DNA of 6,132 bases from Clostridiales bacterium (GTDB lineage Bacteria; Bacillota; Clostridia; Christensenellales; Christensenellaceae). How positions within the stretch are numbered: the first letter of the stretch is position 1; each line of letters starts with the position of its first letter. A program made the position numbers and the translations under genes. The notes under the pieces are model-generated. The model did no database searches and was not told the DNA's origin. It saw nothing but the letters and a program-made list of their open reading frames with translations. Shown here in pieces: positions 5,751-6,132 of this stretch. Location: the NCBI GenBank assembly GCA_003510345.1, contig DOMW01000215.1, forward strand, positions 1-6,132. The letters run 5' to 3'.

Positions 5751-6132
5751 GAAACTTGACAATGCTGACCGACCTGTACCAGATCACGATGATGAATGGG
5801 TACTTTCAGGCGGGGAAACACAGAGATGAAGCGGTGTATGATCTGTTTTTCAGAAAGCGCGCGCCCGAGACGAATTACGCCATCGCGGCGGGGCTTGCCC
5901 AGGTAATCGACCTCATCAACAATATTCATTTCGCGCCGGAAGACATTGCGTACCTGCGTTCGCTTGGCCTTTTTGGCGAAGACTTTCTGGAAATGCTTAA
6001 GACGCTGCGCTTTACAGGCGACATTCACGCCGTGCCGGAAGGTACGGTTGTTTTTCCTATGGAACCGCTCCTGCGTGTGCGTGCCCCCATTTGCGAGGCG
6101 CAGCTTGTGGAAACGGCGCTGCTCAATATCGT
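5747..6132 (+). CDS. pncB: Nicotinate phosphoribosyltransferase (5' part; gene runs off the window)
   Basis: The first 128 residues of a cytosolic NAD-salvage enzyme that joins nicotinate and phosphoribosyl pyrophosphate, with ATP hydrolysis, to make nicotinate mononucleotide. ATG 5747 overlaps the lgt stop codon, and GGAAGA (5735-5740) lies six bases upstream, inside the lgt coding sequence. Visible family features are TDLYQITM (8-15), FFRKRAP (34-40), YAIAAGL (44-50), GDIHAVPEG (91-99), the FPMEPLLRV block (103-111) and EAQLVETALLN (117-127). These match the N-terminal domain of bacterial nicotinate phosphoribosyltransferases. The catalytic core with the phosphoribosyl-binding residues lies beyond the window, so the nicotinate versus nicotinamide preference cannot be checked here. 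It is the third visible gene of the operon and more may follow. Confidence 0.93.
   Translation, partial: MRNLTMLTDLYQITMMNGYFQAGKHRDEAVYDLFFRKRAPETNYAIAAGLAQVIDLINNIHFAPEDIAYLRSLGLFGEDFLEMLKTLRFTGDIHAVPEGTVVFPMEPLLRVRAPICEAQLVETALLNI

Overview
The window looks like chromosome from a fairly GC-rich member of the Clostridia (Bacillota). The signs are strong AGGAGG-type ribosome binding sites, SigA-like promoters in AT-rich gaps, a YpuA/DUF1002 secreted protein, VanZ-family membrane proteins and a Gram-positive-type Lgt. A Christensenella-like lineage would fit, but that is only an impression. All convincing genes are on the + strand. I found no tRNA, rRNA, CRISPR array or intact insertion sequence.

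Layout. Bases 1-33 are probably the last codons of an upstream gene. Two tandem, divergent VanZ-like membrane protein genes follow (198-713 and 732-1325), 18 bases apart and probably co-transcribed. Bases 1326-1941 hold no intact gene. This stretch contains a cluster of nested inverted repeats starting at the stop codon of the second vanZ-like gene (1322-1390), a small coding-like segment broken by a frameshift (1450-1742), a perfect 15-base palindrome across its stop codon (1738-1752), and an AT-rich leader with a near-consensus promoter (1880-1908). That promoter serves a secreted DUF1002/YpuA-like protein (1942-2784), which ends in a strong intrinsic terminator (2810-2850).

A second near-consensus promoter (2959-2987) starts a tightly packed operon: an AMP-forming acyl-CoA synthetase (3029-4696), prolipoprotein diacylglyceryl transferase Lgt with a long charged C-terminal tail (4710-5750), and the start of nicotinate phosphoribosyltransferase (5747 to the window end). 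The last two genes overlap as ATGA. The operon joins fatty-acid activation, lipoprotein maturation and NAD salvage, which is more likely shared housekeeping expression than one pathway.

I do not see a clear undescribed multi-gene system. The part that known families explain least is 1322-1911, with its inverted repeats, broken ORF and palindrome. The YpuA-like C-terminal phenylalanine heptads and the Lgt variations are secondary points of interest.
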